Shown in pieces: positions 1 through 13,670 of a stretch of 64,000 nucleotides of DNA. Each line of letters opens with the position of its first letter. The first letter of the stretch is position 1. The DNA is from Spirodela intermedia. Lineage: Eukaryota; Streptophyta; Magnoliopsida; Alismatales; Araceae. A program made the position numbers and the translations under genes. The stretch lies in the NCBI GenBank assembly GCA_902729315.2, contig LR746269.1, positions 6,107,501-6,171,500 of the forward strand, given 5' to 3'. The notes under the pieces were generated by a model, which ran no database searches, was not told the origin of the DNA, and saw nothing but the letters and a program-made list of their open reading frames with translations.

Positions 1-313
1 CTTCCTCATTCTGACAATGGCAGCCTAAGAATTTTTGTGAAAGACAAAGTTAGGAATGAATGAAAAACTAATTTCAAAAGTCACCATTTACCTTATTAGA
101 GAAGGATAGGAAAGGTTTTTTTACCTGGTTTATTGGTATTCTTCTCACATGATTAAACTTTAAGAATAAAAGAAGAACTTTACACAATTTTCTTATTACC
201 TATCTCTTCTCATAATACTGTTATTTCTGGTTGAGCTTTTTAGATCAGTTAAGGTCTGATATAGGCATAAATTGGTTAGTTGCTGATTGAAGGTCTATTA
301 TGAACGTTTGCAG

Positions 314-3300
314 ATATTTTGGAGAAATGATGAATTGGAAATGATTCGATCAAGCCTGATATACGAGGAAGCCCTTCATCAGCGTATTTGCATTGAAAAT
401 GAATTTTTAGCTGTTAAACCGGTATGTATTTTGGTGTGAAGTATGTTTTTCCTTGTTTAGTGTAACTTTAGCTTCGAATCATACCATCTCTGAATGAAAT
501 GTTGGACTGACTTTGTATGTTGCCTTATTCTATGCAGGTAATTTTTTTATATATTTAACATAATGTTAAGAATTGTTGAGAAGAGTCTCAGTAATCTCTT
601 AGCGCCACCTTTGTATCTTGCCTCCAGACCAATAATATCTGTAGATCAGTCTTAGGCTGGGGCAAGTTGAGAGAAATATTTCTCTCCATCATGCACATCC
701 CAACCTAGGCTTTCTGTGGTTCTTCTTCTTCTTCGTCTTCCTCTGATTAAACTTTCTGGGTTTCTTCGACAAAAAATAATAGCAGATCAACTTTCAGTCA
801 TTGCACTTGCATAGCCTTTCCTTAGGAATATAATTTCATGATTCCCTCTTCATTGTATGGAATCAATCTCTTCTAGGATGCATTTCTTCTGCTGGGACTT
901 TGTTGTGTTGTTTTCTCTTTGTATATCAGTTCATATCTTTCTTCTTTGTAAGAACCATTGTCTGTTGAAACTTCTGTTGAGAAATATGATTCCATGCTAT
1001 TGGGTTCTTTTTACGGAGCCATTGCTTTCTTAGATGTGTTTCCTCATGGTGGGGTTTTTAATTTGGGTTGTCTTTATTCTCGATTGCATCTCACTTTCTT
1101 CATGGAAGAGCCATCTTTTGCATTTAGTGTGTTTATTCTGGATTTTGATCATCTCACACTCTCCTTGCTGGTGAATGAAGTTAAAATAATGTCAAAACTC
1201 TGATCTCTTACGTATAGAGCCTTGTACATTGAATTGGAGCGGCTGTACAGACTCCTGTAAGCTGAATCAGAACTTCTATATTTTTTGATAGGCGGAACGC
1301 TGTCAGTGTTTACTCTGGCTGAGTTAAAATAAAATATCTTGGCTTCTCTGCTGTATTAGGATGGGTACCTGAGATGTGATTTTTTATTCATAAATATATC
1401 TTAACGAAAGTTTACTTCGCTTGGATTGACAACACTCTGGGTACAAGATTACTTGCCTGCTAGTGAGAAGATAAGATAATGATGGAACTGTTGAATAATG
1501 AAAACTGTTGTATTACGATATGATATCGAACTTTCATTTAAATACTTTGTATTTGTTTACCAATTTCCAGCTCCGTCCATTCCTCCCTTCGGTTTCCTTA
1601 TGTTAGATCGTGAATCTTCCTCAGCTCCTCTCTCTCTTCCTCCCCCCCCCCCAAGTTGTGTGTTTTTGTGCCTGTATCCTCTCCCCCGTTGAATCAGCAG
1701 TGACGGTTTTCCTTTTGATAATAAAACTTATATGCTCTGTTTTTTCAGGTGTTAGACCACTTTTCAGAATTTTTTGGAGACATTTCATTGAAGAGTTTCA
1801 TGCATGCTTATGCATTAGGTGTGGGTCTTCTGCTTCCTCTGTTAATTTTTATTCACTCCAGTGCTTGCTGCAATTTTTTTGTGTTTCATTTCCTTCTGAT
1901 CTACCTTGGTTCATGCACAGTTCCTGGGAAGGCTTCTGCTGCCGCTGGTTATTTAATTCATGAAACTCATGTAGTTCTAAGCCCCATCATATCTGAAAAT
2001 TCTCTTTGTTTCTATAGGCTGTTAATGATGTTAAATTGGAACGTGATATAGTCTGGAAGTGGTCTAATTAGATCCTTCAGATTCGCATCTATCTGACCTT
2101 TCTGGTGATCCTAGAGCTTTCTACAGCTGAAAATGAGTTGGTGCAATCCCAAAAACGGTCCATGTGAATTGCCTATTTTAACGTGGACCTTCATCAGCTG
2201 GAATCAGCTGAAATAAATGCATTTTTCTCCCCTAGTGATTTTGGTTAATCCTTTTCCCCTGAGATATCTAATGCAGTTAAAATTGAGAGCACCCCTTCCA
2301 CCTGTCAAACTCTTCAACAGTGAAGAGGTTAAAAACAGAAGATGACATGTGCTTTAATTATGAAAAAGTGACCAGTTTTTCGTACCCAGTCTTGATTATT
2401 CTGGAAATTGTCTTGTGATTGAAGTTCTATTGGACAAGGAAGCTTATTTTGTTAGGCGACCTCGTAATTTTTTTTCTGTATGTGCGTACAGAACCACAAG
2501 AATGAATCTTTGGTACAATTTTATTTTGTTAGATGGGGTAGACCATGAAATTCTCATCATGATCAGAAGTTTGGAGAGTTCTTGTGTATGCATCGGTATG
2601 GTTGCTGACGAGTTAAGTCTTCATTCTAAGTCTTCATACTGTAAGACTGATGAGTATCTATCATCATATATATATATTTTTTGGTTGAAGATGACCCATG
2701 TTGTTGGATAGAGGGCTCTGATTCTCAAGCATTTTTTTTTTCGTACAAAAGTTTGTGATGCAAACTGCGAGATTTTTAAATTATATTTTATTGTAACTAG
2801 ATTTTTGAGATTTTCTGGACTTCTAGTTTCCTCATATTCTTCTATGCATAGTTGAGATTTATAACGTGTTTTTTATCAAAAGATCACGCATGACATTCAT
2901 GATCATGTTGAGTTCAATGTTAGCTGATTCTTTTGTACCCCTAGTGCAATATTTTATTTTATTTTATATCGTTTAGTGTATTTCTTTGTTTCAGTATCAT
3001 GAAATCCGCTTCATTCCAGTTCTATTGTTTCCATTTTTGTCCCCCAAGTTTCTTGTGAACTATGAATAAATTATTCTTTAAACCTGCAGTTGGATCACGT
3101 GCATGGGGAACCTCGAAGGGCTTATCTTTGGTATCGATCTCTTCAAACTAATATCTATTAATAGCATCACTTTGATTGTTTCTATTTTATGTGAACAATA
3201 CTATAATCTAAACCAGATTCTAGATCCCATTTGCAGATTTTCTAAATCACGATGGGAATTCAGAGAATGTCTTGATGGATGACGAAGATAATGAAACCTC

Positions 3301-6300
3301 TGTGGTATGTCATGGATTTTATCACTTCCAAAGTTATCTCCAAGGTGCCCTAGAAGTACCATGTGATTATATGTCTGTCTAGTGGAGCGTATTATCGAAT
3401 TTCTAGTAATGTTACATCATTCATCTGAGTTTATTATTAATTCATATACATATCGCATGAATTATCATTCCTTTATTAACAAGCTACTGTTATGCCTTTT
3501 TTTGCTTGTGGATTAAGTCTAGGTAATTTCTGGACGAGATTATGCTGCAGGCGAACAGGTTGGCTATGATCTTCTTTACTTGTACTATTTTTCTCTTATT
3601 TATTCTCAACGTCTCAAGTATCTTAGCGTACTATCTTGAATAGTTGCTTTTTCAGTTGTGGATTTCTCTATCTGATAAATGTAGTAGCCGACGACATCAA
3701 ATTTGTTTTCCCTCGATAGTTTTCATTTTACAGTGGTGGAGAAAAGTTATTCAAACCATATGATTTATTAGTGTATCGAGAAGGGCAACTAATTTCTAAC
3801 AATCAAATGCTTCTCTTGATTTAGTTTCTTACTTGTTGTTCTTTCTGAGGATCAATCAACTCGCTAAGGAGGAAATAAGTCGTGATCTCCAAATGGCGGG
3901 TCTATATGTGGAGAAATGTGTAGATATTCTTAGATTTTTGGTTAGGACTTCTGAGTGAATTATTTTTCCAAGCTCATTCACATTATCCTACGCTGTAAAA
4001 TAAAAGAAATCTAGACGAGGGTCCCTGAAAACTGAAGGCTAGAGGCTGGTATAATTTATTTAAGTAGATCTTTGTTCCATCTGCGTCACTGGTTGCCACG
4101 GAAACAAATCTGATGCTTGGCGTGCAGGAGCGAATGTAGAAGGATGAGATACAGTGCCTCGGATGGATCGTTTCTTTCTCCTGGAAATTGAACTCGTTTG
4201 TCTTTGTTTGAGTTTCAATTTGTTTCTTTACGCCTACTTGTCTTCTCTACTTGCCTCGAAGTCTTTGAGATGTGTAATTTCGCCATTTATTTAATTTATT
4301 GTGGTGGCTTAGTATAATACCCATTGTGGATAGACATAACAGAGGGTGGTTGACCAATTCGATGGCCTGTCATTTTTGGGCTTATATCATTATCATCAGG
4401 GAGCAGTTTTTATCTCTATTGGATTTCTTTGCAGCTGGACCCTTTACTCCTATGATTTTTAAATACCCTTTTGACCTTGGTTTATTGGACTCATTTCTTG
4501 TCACAGAGTCCTTATACATTCTTAGTTCATTCAAAACGTTGGAACCCCTTCCTGCGCATAATCTCTTCTCTGTGATTGTGTACCTTTGAGCTTCACTGTT
4601 GTTTCTTTAATTGATTTTTATGCCTCTCACGGGAGATTTTCTTCCTCAAATCAACTTTGGTAGCTGTGGGCAATTTAGTTGAACTGTTGCTGCGACCTAC
4701 GTTGAATTCATTTGTGGATGTTAACAAGATGTTGATTTATTCATCTACTTTGTGCTCTTGCGCGATTATTCCATCAATCCTTCAGAATTGGATGAGGCAT
4801 CTTGACTCTATCAGTTGTGGTGGCAGTTCGTTTTTCATTGTCTGTGTTTTTTGGAATAAGAATGGTTCTTTTGGTTTTATTATATTTGTGTTCGCGAAAG
4901 AAAAAAGTAAGTTTTTTATGTGGTTTCAGGTTCTGATACGATATGGGAAGTTTCCTAATGCCACACTCTTGTTGGATTTTGGCTTTACACTTCCAGAAAA
5001 CATGTATGACCAGGTATGAAGCTCTTCTGCCACCAATGTTTGCCACAACACCTGGTACTATGACACTAATGTGAAATTTTCATATTGACGAATTATATGC
5101 CAGAGAAGTAACATAAAATGAAGCAGTGGAGAGGCTTGGTTCTAGTTCAACCAAAACGTAATAATCTTTTGCTGCTTCTTGCATCTCAAGCAGTTGACAT
5201 TTTGTTTAGTGGTCTAATAAATCATACTTTATCTGCCTATTGCAAAAAACGAAGTTGTGAAGAGAGTTATGTGCAGTAATGGTTGATATGGAGAAGACAT
5301 CGAACGATTGATTCATGGACATTTACGGTTTTGGATAAAACCTGGAACCTTTGTGAATTTTCTGGTTCCTACTGGGAAGCATGCTTATTGAAATGAATTT
5401 TAAGAAGTCAAGGAAGTATGGATATTTGAAAAGGTCCAATATGCTTTCAGAAGTTTCATATAAGAGTAGAGGCATCTCATTAGGCAACTAAGAAATATAC
5501 TCAAGAGTTTATTAAGGACTAATCGGCGTCGCCTATCAACATTTCACCCAAGAAAAGCTGTCTGACCGGACTTTGCTTCTCGGTAACAAGAAGTAATCAA
5601 CGGAGGAATCAGCTTCATCAGAAAGCTCCGAATCATCATCTCCCAATCCAAGCTCCGAAGCAAAAAATAATCAAGGATTGATAGAAAATGTTTGAACCCA
5701 GAAAGAAAGATCTCAGAAATGTGTTTAGATTCTAATGCTGATGTTTTGAAAACCGGATTAGTGTGCCACTAAGGCCGTTTTTAGATAAAGAATAGTAGTT
5801 TAAAGGAGCATGGATTTTAATCAGTGTGAAATTAAACCTATCCACATTATATAGGGTAGGGTTTGCTGTGGTTTTTAAATTCTAACCCAGATTGGGCTGA
5901 GTTCTCCTGAAATTGGAATCTTATCTGATTGCCCAGTCATCAAGGTTTGATCCAGCCAAATAAATTGACCGAAAGAGAAATCCGGGTTCTGGTAGAAACT
6001 GGTAAACGTACATTTATAAAGTGAGTCTATCACTATCTTTGTGATGAATGCCATCAATAAAAAATAAAAAAAATCAAAAAGGAAATTTAGGAAAAGTAGC
6101 GTGCATTTTTTTGGGGGGACAGTGATAGCGCTATATATGCGCTGACTATTAAGAAGACAGGCAATGTAGTGGCCGCTTGCAAATTCAACGTCAACCTGCG
6201 CAATGAGAATTAGCTGATTCCGGTCTTCTTTTTGTAAATTTATCTGCACATGTCTCAGCAATCTCAGTATCTGCATATGAATCCTCTACTTTCCACAGAA

Positions 6301-8532
6301 AACAGGAAAAACAAAACTGATCACGTTTGCCATAATCATTCTGCTTACATGTTATTGGGTCCATATTTGCTCTGCGAGCTCTGCCAACCATGACAAGGTG
6401 ACGTGTATGTAGGTCCACATTTCGATGGATGTACCACTGGATGATCCTCTGTATACAACGAAGGTGGAGCTTTTGCAGAAACATTGCATGCCAAGAATAG
6501 CAAATGCCAACACTAATAAATCTGCAAGCGGCTCCTTCACAATCAAGTTAGTATATACTATAAACTTCGTATTTTCTCTCTTTTTTCTATCAGAAACCAG
6601 AAATACGCCCATTGGTCCTTCATTGAAGATTTGTTACCACATGTGTGATCCTGAGAAACAACTTGAAGCCTTACAATGCGGTCGAATAATAAATGCAGTG
6701 GCTCTCAACTCTGTTCTTGTTCACACTGGACTGAACGACAAGGTCTGTAGCATGACTGCTGATCCAGCTATAATATGGAACCCGGGGTTACCAGTGGTTT
6801 TACCGATAACTATTTAAAATGTTAACAAATTATCCTGTAGCACCTCACTACACGTACAGAAAGAAAAAAGACAATCTTCCGGATACTTTGCTAATGGACA
6901 AGTCTGAAATGTATACTCTTCTGAGAATGTTCCACTTCAGCTATCCTCAGCAACTGATCTGATGATGACCATAGCCTTCGCAGCTGTCTGTAAGGGTCTT
7001 GCTGGCGTTGCTAAGCTGCTAGTTGTTTAAATGAGATGAACCCTTCATTTGGTTAATGCTGGTGTTCAATCAGTCTGTTTGGTCATTAAAATTTATAGTT
7101 CTCTAGCACCTTCGATCCCATAAGTAGAAACTCTAATTTCCATAGAAGTGAATGGGTGCTCACACAATTTCATGTTCATTAGTTGAAACTCTACATTTTT
7201 CATAACGAGAGACTCTAATTTTTCATTTAAAATGTATGAAGCGGTTTCAAATCCATGAAGGTTCATTATGTTCCATCAGCTTCAAGCCCAAGTGGAAATT
7301 TTAAGCTTTCATGAAGTTAATACTGTTCTTGCAGCTTTACTCCATAACCAGAAAGTTTCCATGAAAATGTTCCTGCGTTCAAGCAGCTTTGACTCAATAG
7401 CCAGAGTTTGTCTGGTGTTCAGACAAATTCAGTCCCCTAAATTCCCTGATTTTTTCAATCTCTTGCAGAGAAGTTAGATCCACTCATGGAACGGGGAAGG
7501 GCATCCCACCGTCCCTCCGGGCATTCGCGAGAGTTTTGTCTGCAAAATCGCCAGAAGGTTCTAGTCTCTTCCCCTGTCCTCTGTTCCTGGAGCTCCTCCC
7601 ATTGCCATCCAGGTTGAATTCTGACTGTGAACGATGGCGTCTTCAGAACTCGAAGAGATGCGCGTTGAAGCTTCTGAGAATGATGGCCGACTTGCTCGAC
7701 GCCCTTTGAGTAGCAGAAGCAGAGAGATTGAGGCCCATCGCATCTTAATCTCCCAGATTGCGCCCATGATTCAGAGCCATAATGCTTCAATTGAGGTAAA
7801 TATCATGCTTCAATCTTGAGATCTTGTCCGCTTAAAGCACCAGTTTAGGAAACCAGACTGATCTGGATGCCAGCCAGATAGATATTCGCTTGAAATAGGG
7901 GGAAAAAAAAAGAGTCAACGATTCGGAGCTATGATGCATCACTTGTGGTAGATACAGTCAGATAATCACTTGAAATGGAAGAATCAGAGCCCAACATATC
8001 TAAACCTCACCCAAAAATATCCATGATCCAAGAATCAAGAATCAATCTGTTTGCCCAAGAATAGCTTCGGCACTATTTTTTATGAGCCTTCCAAGCGCAC
8101 ATCTGATTGGCATCCAGATTAAATAGCTTCCGAATTTCGATCAAGAACTCCGAATCTTATTATCCCAGAATTGTGAGCGGCGTCTCTCTGTTTTATACCC
8201 TCTGAAGGTCGGTCTGAGATTACCTCTAAGAACCCTAGATCTGACTGTGCGTACTCACGGAGCTTCAATCTTTTCATCTTTGATTTTTTTCTTCTTTTTT
8301 TTTCACGTAGAAAGAGGTCAAGAGCCACTCTTTAGTCTTCTTACCGTTGTTCATTTACTTATTTATTTATTTACAGAGCTTGGATGTGCTGCAGTCGCTC
8401 AAGTCCCTGGCCCGTGTTCGTAATGGCTCTCAACGACCTTGCAGAATAGAAATGGCGAGAGATCTCCTCGCTGGCGAGCTCCGAGTGCTGAAGTCCGCGT
8501 GCTCTTGGCTGAGCAATTACTGTTCGGGCTAA
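314..8532 (+). CDS. SET-domain protein methyltransferase, Rubisco LSMT-like (5' end outside window)
   Basis: Ten exons join in frame: 314-421, 1749-1818, 3090-3130, 3224-3304, 3523-3558, 4930-5013, 6413-6546, 7469-7557, 7647-7795, 8377-8532 (948 nt, 315 residues plus TAA). Earlier exons lie left of the window. The SET core is seen as VGSRAWGTSKGLSL, then IPFADFLNHD (the P-x-A-D-x-x-NH motif), then GEQVLIRYGKFPNATLLLDF, equal to the GEQV-x-x-x-YG block that forms the AdoMet/active site. Exons from 6413 on resemble the Rubisco-LSMT substrate-binding domain (VPLDDPLYTTKVELLQKHC; ENDGRLARRP; GELRVLKSACSWL near the end). Family members methylate lysine or histidine of proteins; the closest I recall is the Arabidopsis At5g14260 type, whose substrate I do not know. 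Phases of every junction agree, so the model is firm except for the missing 5' end. It ends tail-to-tail with ALS3, 215 bp away. Confidence 0.88.
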
Positions 8533-8556
8533 TTGGTGAAATGGCTGCCTGCGTTG

Positions 8557-8558
<2 letters not shown>

Positions 8559-8595
<37 letters not shown>
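8559..8595. repeat. (TC)n dinucleotide microsatellite
   Basis: Near-perfect TC repeat of about 37 bp. It lies just past the stop codon of the SET-domain gene, in the 215-bp convergent gap before ALS3, so it is probably in a 3' UTR. Confidence 0.9.
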
Positions 8596-8597
<2 letters not shown>

Positions 8598-8747
8598 CCA
8601 TCTCTCTCTCTATCTGGCCCAAGTTCTTGATAAGACAAGCCAGAGCTTCACAGGATCCGGGTTAGAGCTAGCCCATCTAGACGATCGATCACATAACCTG
8701 AAGGAAGGCCACCTCCAAGTGGAGAGATGAGCAGAGAGAGAGAGAGA

Positions 8748-10260
8748 TCAGTCAGAGGCGAAGACACGGGGCTCGAGCTGGTAGGCGTTGGTGAAGAAGA
8801 CGGGCCAGCAGAGGTAGGTGGAGATGATGCCGCTGATAATGGAGGCCCCGACGAGCATGTTCATGACTACGATCTGCAGCTGGATGGCCTCGAGCGGGGA
8901 GGCGCCTCCCATTATCAGCCCCGTCATAGCCCCCGGCAGCGCTATCAGCCCCACCGTCTTCGCGTTGTCCAGCCCCGGCGACAGCGCAATCACCAGCGAC
9001 CTCCTCACCTGTCTCTGCGTCGCCTGCCTCGGCGTCGCCCCCAGCGCCAGCGCCGTCTCCACCTATTTAACACAGATATATTTATATATATATATCGATA
9101 GAGAGAAAGAGCTAGATTGATTGATAGATAGATTGATAGGGAGAGAGAGTGCTAGATTGATTGACAGAGAGAGAGACAGTGCTAGATTGATTGATAGAGA
9201 GGGTTAGAGGAACGACTTGGTGAGGGAGGCACAGTCGGGGAGAATGTGATACGCCCGGTTGGGTCGGTGTGATGTATTTCAGGCTTAGGTAGATGGTTAT
9301 GGCAAGAAGTAAATCCGGGTTCTATGAGCATGAATCTCATATAATTACTACTGTGTTGGACCGTACATATAAGTCAACGATTCCCCGCTGGGCACCATAT
9401 CTCTGTTATCTAATGCAAGAAACCCAAAAGTCAACTTCATTTCTGGGCTTCATTTTTTTTGAGAAAAGAGCTAAAAGGAAAGGGGTGTGAACTGCGGTTT
9501 AGTCAACCCATGGATCGCAGAAAGGGAAGTGAATGGGTGAACGTACCAGGCTCTTCTGGATCTTGAGATCCTCTCGGAGCTTCTTAATGGTGACCCCGGT
9601 GACAGTCATCGCGTTGCCGACCATCATGCCGGCGACGGGGATGATATACCGCGGAGTGAAGGGGAAGACCTTCAGCGCGACGAGCAGGAACATGGTGATG
9701 GCGGTCCCCATCAGAATGGAGGCGCCGGCAATGATCTTCCCGCGCGGGACGTGTTTCGCCCGTTGACCCGCCGTGTAGCCGGCGACGGAAACCTGCGGAA
9801 ACGCTCTAGTCAACGCTACGGAGAAAGAGATTAGAGGGGCGCATAAAATCGAGAGATGCGATCTGAGAGCCAGAGTTCACTTCTGCGAACCAGCAGACGC
9901 CGAGATCGATCTCCGCGAAGAACGACAGGAGATCGAGCATCGACATCCGATTAAATCAGACAGGATCGCTCCCCGGAAAGTAGACGGAGAACAGGGGATT
10001 GGTACCATGAAAAGGTAGGCGAAGAGGATCCAGGCGGCGTTCTTCTGCGTGAAGATGAACTCGAGCACGAAGCCGATGATGGAGAGTTGGAGGAAGGATC
10101 GGAAGATGGAGTAGGCCATCTCCCCCTCCAGGCCCAGCCGCTGGACGAACGACAGGACGATCGCCAGAACCACCACCGCCGTGGCGGCAACCGGCTTCAG
10201 CATCCCCTTTAGGTAGTCCAGCCAGAACTCGGAGGAAGCCGAGAAGTCCGAGGATTCCAT
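8748..10260 (-). CDS. ALS3: ALUMINUM SENSITIVE 3 / STAR2, UPF0014 membrane subunit of a bacterial-type ABC transporter
   Basis: Three exons on the minus strand: 10260-10006, 9792-9547 and 9062-8748, all joined at phase 0, giving 271 residues (Arabidopsis ALS3 is about the same length). Exon 1 carries the first hydrophobic helices (VAATAVVVLAIVLSFVQRL; SIFRSFLQLSIIGFVLEFIF). Exon 2 has the family block AGYTAGQRAKHVPRGKIIAG followed by PVAGMMVGNAMTVTG. Exon 3 has GATPRQATQRQVRRSL and LPGAMTGLIMGGASPLEAI, typical of UPF0014 (FetB/YbbM-like) proteins. In rice and Arabidopsis this half-transporter pairs with the ATP-binding protein STAR1 and is needed for aluminium tolerance, possibly by moving UDP-glucose. 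No STAR1 gene is present here. The start is the first ATG, 5 residues before the conserved N-terminal region. Confidence 0.95.
9100..9205. repeat. Degenerate GATTGAT/GAGA tandem repeat in ALS3 intron 2
   Basis: GCTAGATTGATTGA occurs three times (about 9110, 9151, 9181), separated by GA-rich spacers, giving a 30-40 bp period. It lies wholly inside ALS3 intron 2 (9063-9546). It is probably a microsatellite-derived minisatellite with no coding potential. Confidence 0.8.
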
Positions 10261-10339
10261 CTCTCTCCCACACTGAAGCCCCTCCCCCCCTTCCCCTCCG
10301 GTTCGTTCCCAAGATCAACCCCCAATTCTCTCTCCCTCC

Positions 10340-10371
<32 letters not shown>

Positions 10372-10467
10372 GTATATATATCTATCTCTATCTCTCCTCT
10401 CTGACTGTCAGTCTCTCTCTTTTTCTCCTTTTCGCTGTCTCTCTCTTTATATATATGTATATATATG

Positions 10468-10503
<36 letters not shown>

Positions 10504-10896
10504 GCATGCGTGTTTATGCTGGACGAGGGCTGTGAGTGGGGGGGACGACATGATTCCTCCACTAGGCCGGCGTGTCAACGTCTCTCTCTCTCGGAATGGG
10601 CTGAGGCCCAACTACATAAAGTTAGATGGATATGGAGGGCCCACTAATCTGATCCCGTGTGGGGCCGATTTAAAAGGCCCATTGTTCACCGTTTTCTCCA
10701 TAGTGGGACCGAATTATATGGCCATGGGCCTAAATGATTGATAAGAGCGTTAACGGGCCTGGCCCATCACCCTATAACGCGAGGCCCGGAGATTGGTGCA
10801 TTTACATAACGTTAGGGCTGTGAATGCAGACTCTTCCGCCGACGCTCTTCTCTGGGAAGGAGGAGGAGAGGGAGGAGGGGATTTGTAGTGGCGGGG
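10261..10896. promoter_or_regulatory. Divergent intergenic promoter between ALS3 and the RRM-like gene
   Basis: The ALS3 side (10336-10500) is mixed (CT)n and (TA)n repeat, likely 5' leader and TATA-like sequence. The right half, about 10596-10790, holds at least six GGCCCA/TGGGCC-type sites (GAGGCCCAAC, AAAGGCCCATT, ATGGGCCTAA, CTGGCCCATC). These match the plant site II (TCP-binding) motif found in promoters of housekeeping and mitochondrial-protein genes, which suits the downstream gene. No ORF is credible here. Confidence 0.55.
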
Positions 10897-13634
10897 ATGG
10901 CGACCACGAAGTTGGGCCTACTCAGGAACTCCCTCAAGTCGATCATCCTCTCGAGCGGCGGGAGCCGGGGTCTCCCCTCCAGGAGCCTCTCCACCACGGT
11001 CGCTTCCGGCGATCAGGACGCTTCTTTCTCCGATTCCTTTGTTAATCCTCCGCCAGGTATTGTCCTCTTCCCATCGCCCCCGCATTCTAGGTTTTGGGAG
11101 CTTTGAGCGATGTTGGACGCGTGTTCACAGCTTTTGGAAACCTACAGAACCCTGTTCAAAACGACATGAACGAAAATGATCTCATCGGACGGTGTTCGGA
11201 TGGCTTTATTTTATTTGATCCGTTCGAAAAATGGCCAGATTGAAGTGGGACACCGTCGAGCTGACGAATGTGAGGGTCATGGGTGATTTTTGTACTGTTT
11301 TCATCGGCTGAAAAGAATTTTCGCAGCAAGACAGTGCTCTTCTTAGAGCTGTCCTCTCCCCTGCGCTTACCTGATTCATGGAGTGCCTAAAGTACTGGGA
11401 GCATACGGGGGTAGCAGTGATATCTGATTCTTGTGGTAACCTACTGGCTGAAGACTAATCTGAACTGTCCGCTACGAAAGACGAATTATCAGCAGCCCAT
11501 CGAAAGAGCAAGAACGCTTTTGCTGGATGCCTTGATGACTTGGCTGAGGCGACAGAAACCAACAACAGAGGAGAAGTTAGCATCCAATGCTTTTATTTGC
11601 TTCCAAACAGTAAGATTTGGATGAAAAAGTTTGAAGAGGTTATGTTCCAAATCTCAAGGTTCAAAGGATAGTACTAAGATGTACTGTGCTTCTTAGATTT
11701 TGTTTCCCTTTTCATATCATTCGTACCGAGGTATTATCTAAACCTGACATTTATGGTTCTTTTTGCTAGGCATGGTCTTTGGAAGGTTGACTAATATCGG
11801 GAGGAACACGCTGAAGACTGATATCATCCACTACTTTGAAGGCTGTGACCTGAGCGCAGAGGACATTAAAGTCGAATACAACAAGCTTTTCAATCCAACT
11901 GGCATGTATGCTCACCTTCTCTCTTTCTCCCTATTCTCTCCTCAAAGGTATTTGCAGTGTTGCTGGATCACTCCCCCGAATGCACTGGAAGGAAAATAGT
12001 CATAGAAGATGAAAACTAGCTGATAAAATTCCATGTCCTCATATATCAAGAATTCTGTATGAATTGTGGTGCCTTGCATCTTCAGATTGGTCACCCGTTG
12101 ACCGAAATTTCCTTTTTTATTGCAGTATTTTTTTAATAAAATCCTAGTGTTCTTAGTGTGCAGTTGAACTGTGAAGTGCAGAGAGATCATTGGCGTGGTT
12201 TTCTTCTGCTTCCAGCATTCTAGTTTCCAGTTAAAAATCGTTAATCTGCTCGTGAAGCGACATTTTTTTTTTCCTTGTGCATTTAATCGGTCAATGTCAC
12301 ACATGTTCGAACAGTACAGATACATTTACGGTAAGTATTTTAGTTCAAAGCAGCTGAGAAATCATAAATACCTACGTCAACTACTATCTGACTCTGATAA
12401 TGACCACATCTGGGCATTCCAAGAACCGTTTTATGTCCTATATTATTTATTTAAATCTGCAAGTCCTTGGCTGGGATTTTGATGTGGAGTAGAGATTAAT
12501 GGCTGCCTTCAGCTAAGAAGAATGTCTGACTTCTTCTATCTTTTCACCCTTCGGATATTATCCGCTCTCATTGTACCAATGAAGCCGTCATCTTTTCCCC
12601 CATAAATTTTATATCCTTCAGAAATTTTATCAGCATGTTTCTTTTTGGAAAAAATCAAATATAATGAACAATTCAGTGGTGAAACCGTGATGTCATCAGT
12701 AATTAACACTATACCCAGCTTTGATTCTCATAAAGAACCCATGAATTATATATATCTCTATGTACCTCTCTATGGATATATATAAGTTTATGCCATTGTA
12801 ATTATTTATTTATTCCCAGCATATTTTTTTTCCTTAGAAATCATCATTATGCCGATAAATCTTCTTTGATACCCTCAATTATAAATTATTTATCTTTAAA
12901 TATACCTAGTTATGTGTATTTTTTCTTCAATCTGCTCGTTATGATAACTGTTCTTGGGTCTGCTTCTGTTTTGGGATCAGGCTGGTGCAATTCCCTTCTC
13001 GCTCTTCCTTTGATACCGCGCTCAGGCTGATCATGAGGAAGGGTCGCCTGTACAATCTAACGAAGGTGAGATCATCTCCACGTGGAATTAACTGTAATTT
13101 GTATTTATTTTTTATAGCTAATATCTCTGTGTTCATTCTGATCAGATCGACCGCGGCCTGTGGGACCTTCAGACTTCCTACAGCGGGAAAACTGTGAGCA
13201 TCCACTTTGTGTTCCTTGGGATAATATGAATTCTTTTCATGGTGATTTTAAAATATTATCTTAATTATAATTATTATAATTATAATCCGGCGGTTGGTAT
13301 TTAAAATCCTCAGGTTCTGCTGAAAGCCCAGCGGAATGCGATTCAAGAGGACGTGGAGAGGATATTCCGCGGCTGCAACTACGACGGCTCCTCCACGGAG
13401 ATCTTCCTCAGGTCAACGCCGCTGACTCTACCTCCCTCTGACCCGTGTGGCGTCGCGCTTGCGGCTAGTTGACCGGGTGGTGGCCTTTGGGAGTGCCGCA
13501 GGCCCGGCCCGGTGGAGCCCGTCAAGCTGGCGCTCGTCCGCTTCCCCACGCGAGAGGAGGCGATGACGGCGGTCCGCCTGCGCAACCGGAGCTTCTGCCT
13601 GAACACGCCCGTGGTGATGCACGTCCTCCAGTGA
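10897..13634 (+). CDS. Uncharacterised RRM-like protein, probably mitochondrial
   Basis: Six exons: 10897-11056, 11770-11905, 12981-13065, 13146-13193, 13314-13411, 13502-13634 (660 nt, 219 residues plus TGA). All junctions are GT-AG and keep frame. Residues 1-40 are rich in Arg, Ser and Leu with almost no acid (RNSLKSIILSSGG), as in a mitochondrial presequence. Then come two alpha/beta blocks: GMVFGRLTNIGRNTLKTDII (from residue 54) running to MLVQFPSRSSFDTALRLI, and VLLKAQRNAIQEDVERIF running to ALVRFPTREEAMTAVRLRNR. Each pattern (strand, helix, then a VxFPSR/VRFPTR strand followed by an AA-rich helix) resembles an RNA-recognition fold, but without a classic RNP1. I do not recognise a named family. 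A direct RNA role is inference from this shape. Site II motifs upstream fit an organelle-protein gene. Confidence 0.8.
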
Positions 13635-13670
13635 GCGCCGAAATTATTAGAGTCGTCGCGCGTTGACTTT

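Noticed and set aside
5014-6412. Transposon insertion in the long SET-gene intron
   Set aside because: No terminal repeats, target-site duplication or transposase-like frame could be seen.
7246-7262. GGTTTCAAATCC as a tRNA B-box
   Set aside because: No matching A-box or cloverleaf stems upstream; the same holds for GGTTCGAAC at about 31577.
8727-9120. Plus-strand ORFs opposite ALS3 exon 3
   Set aside because: Shadows of the real minus-strand exon: the sense frame has the conserved UPF0014 sequence.
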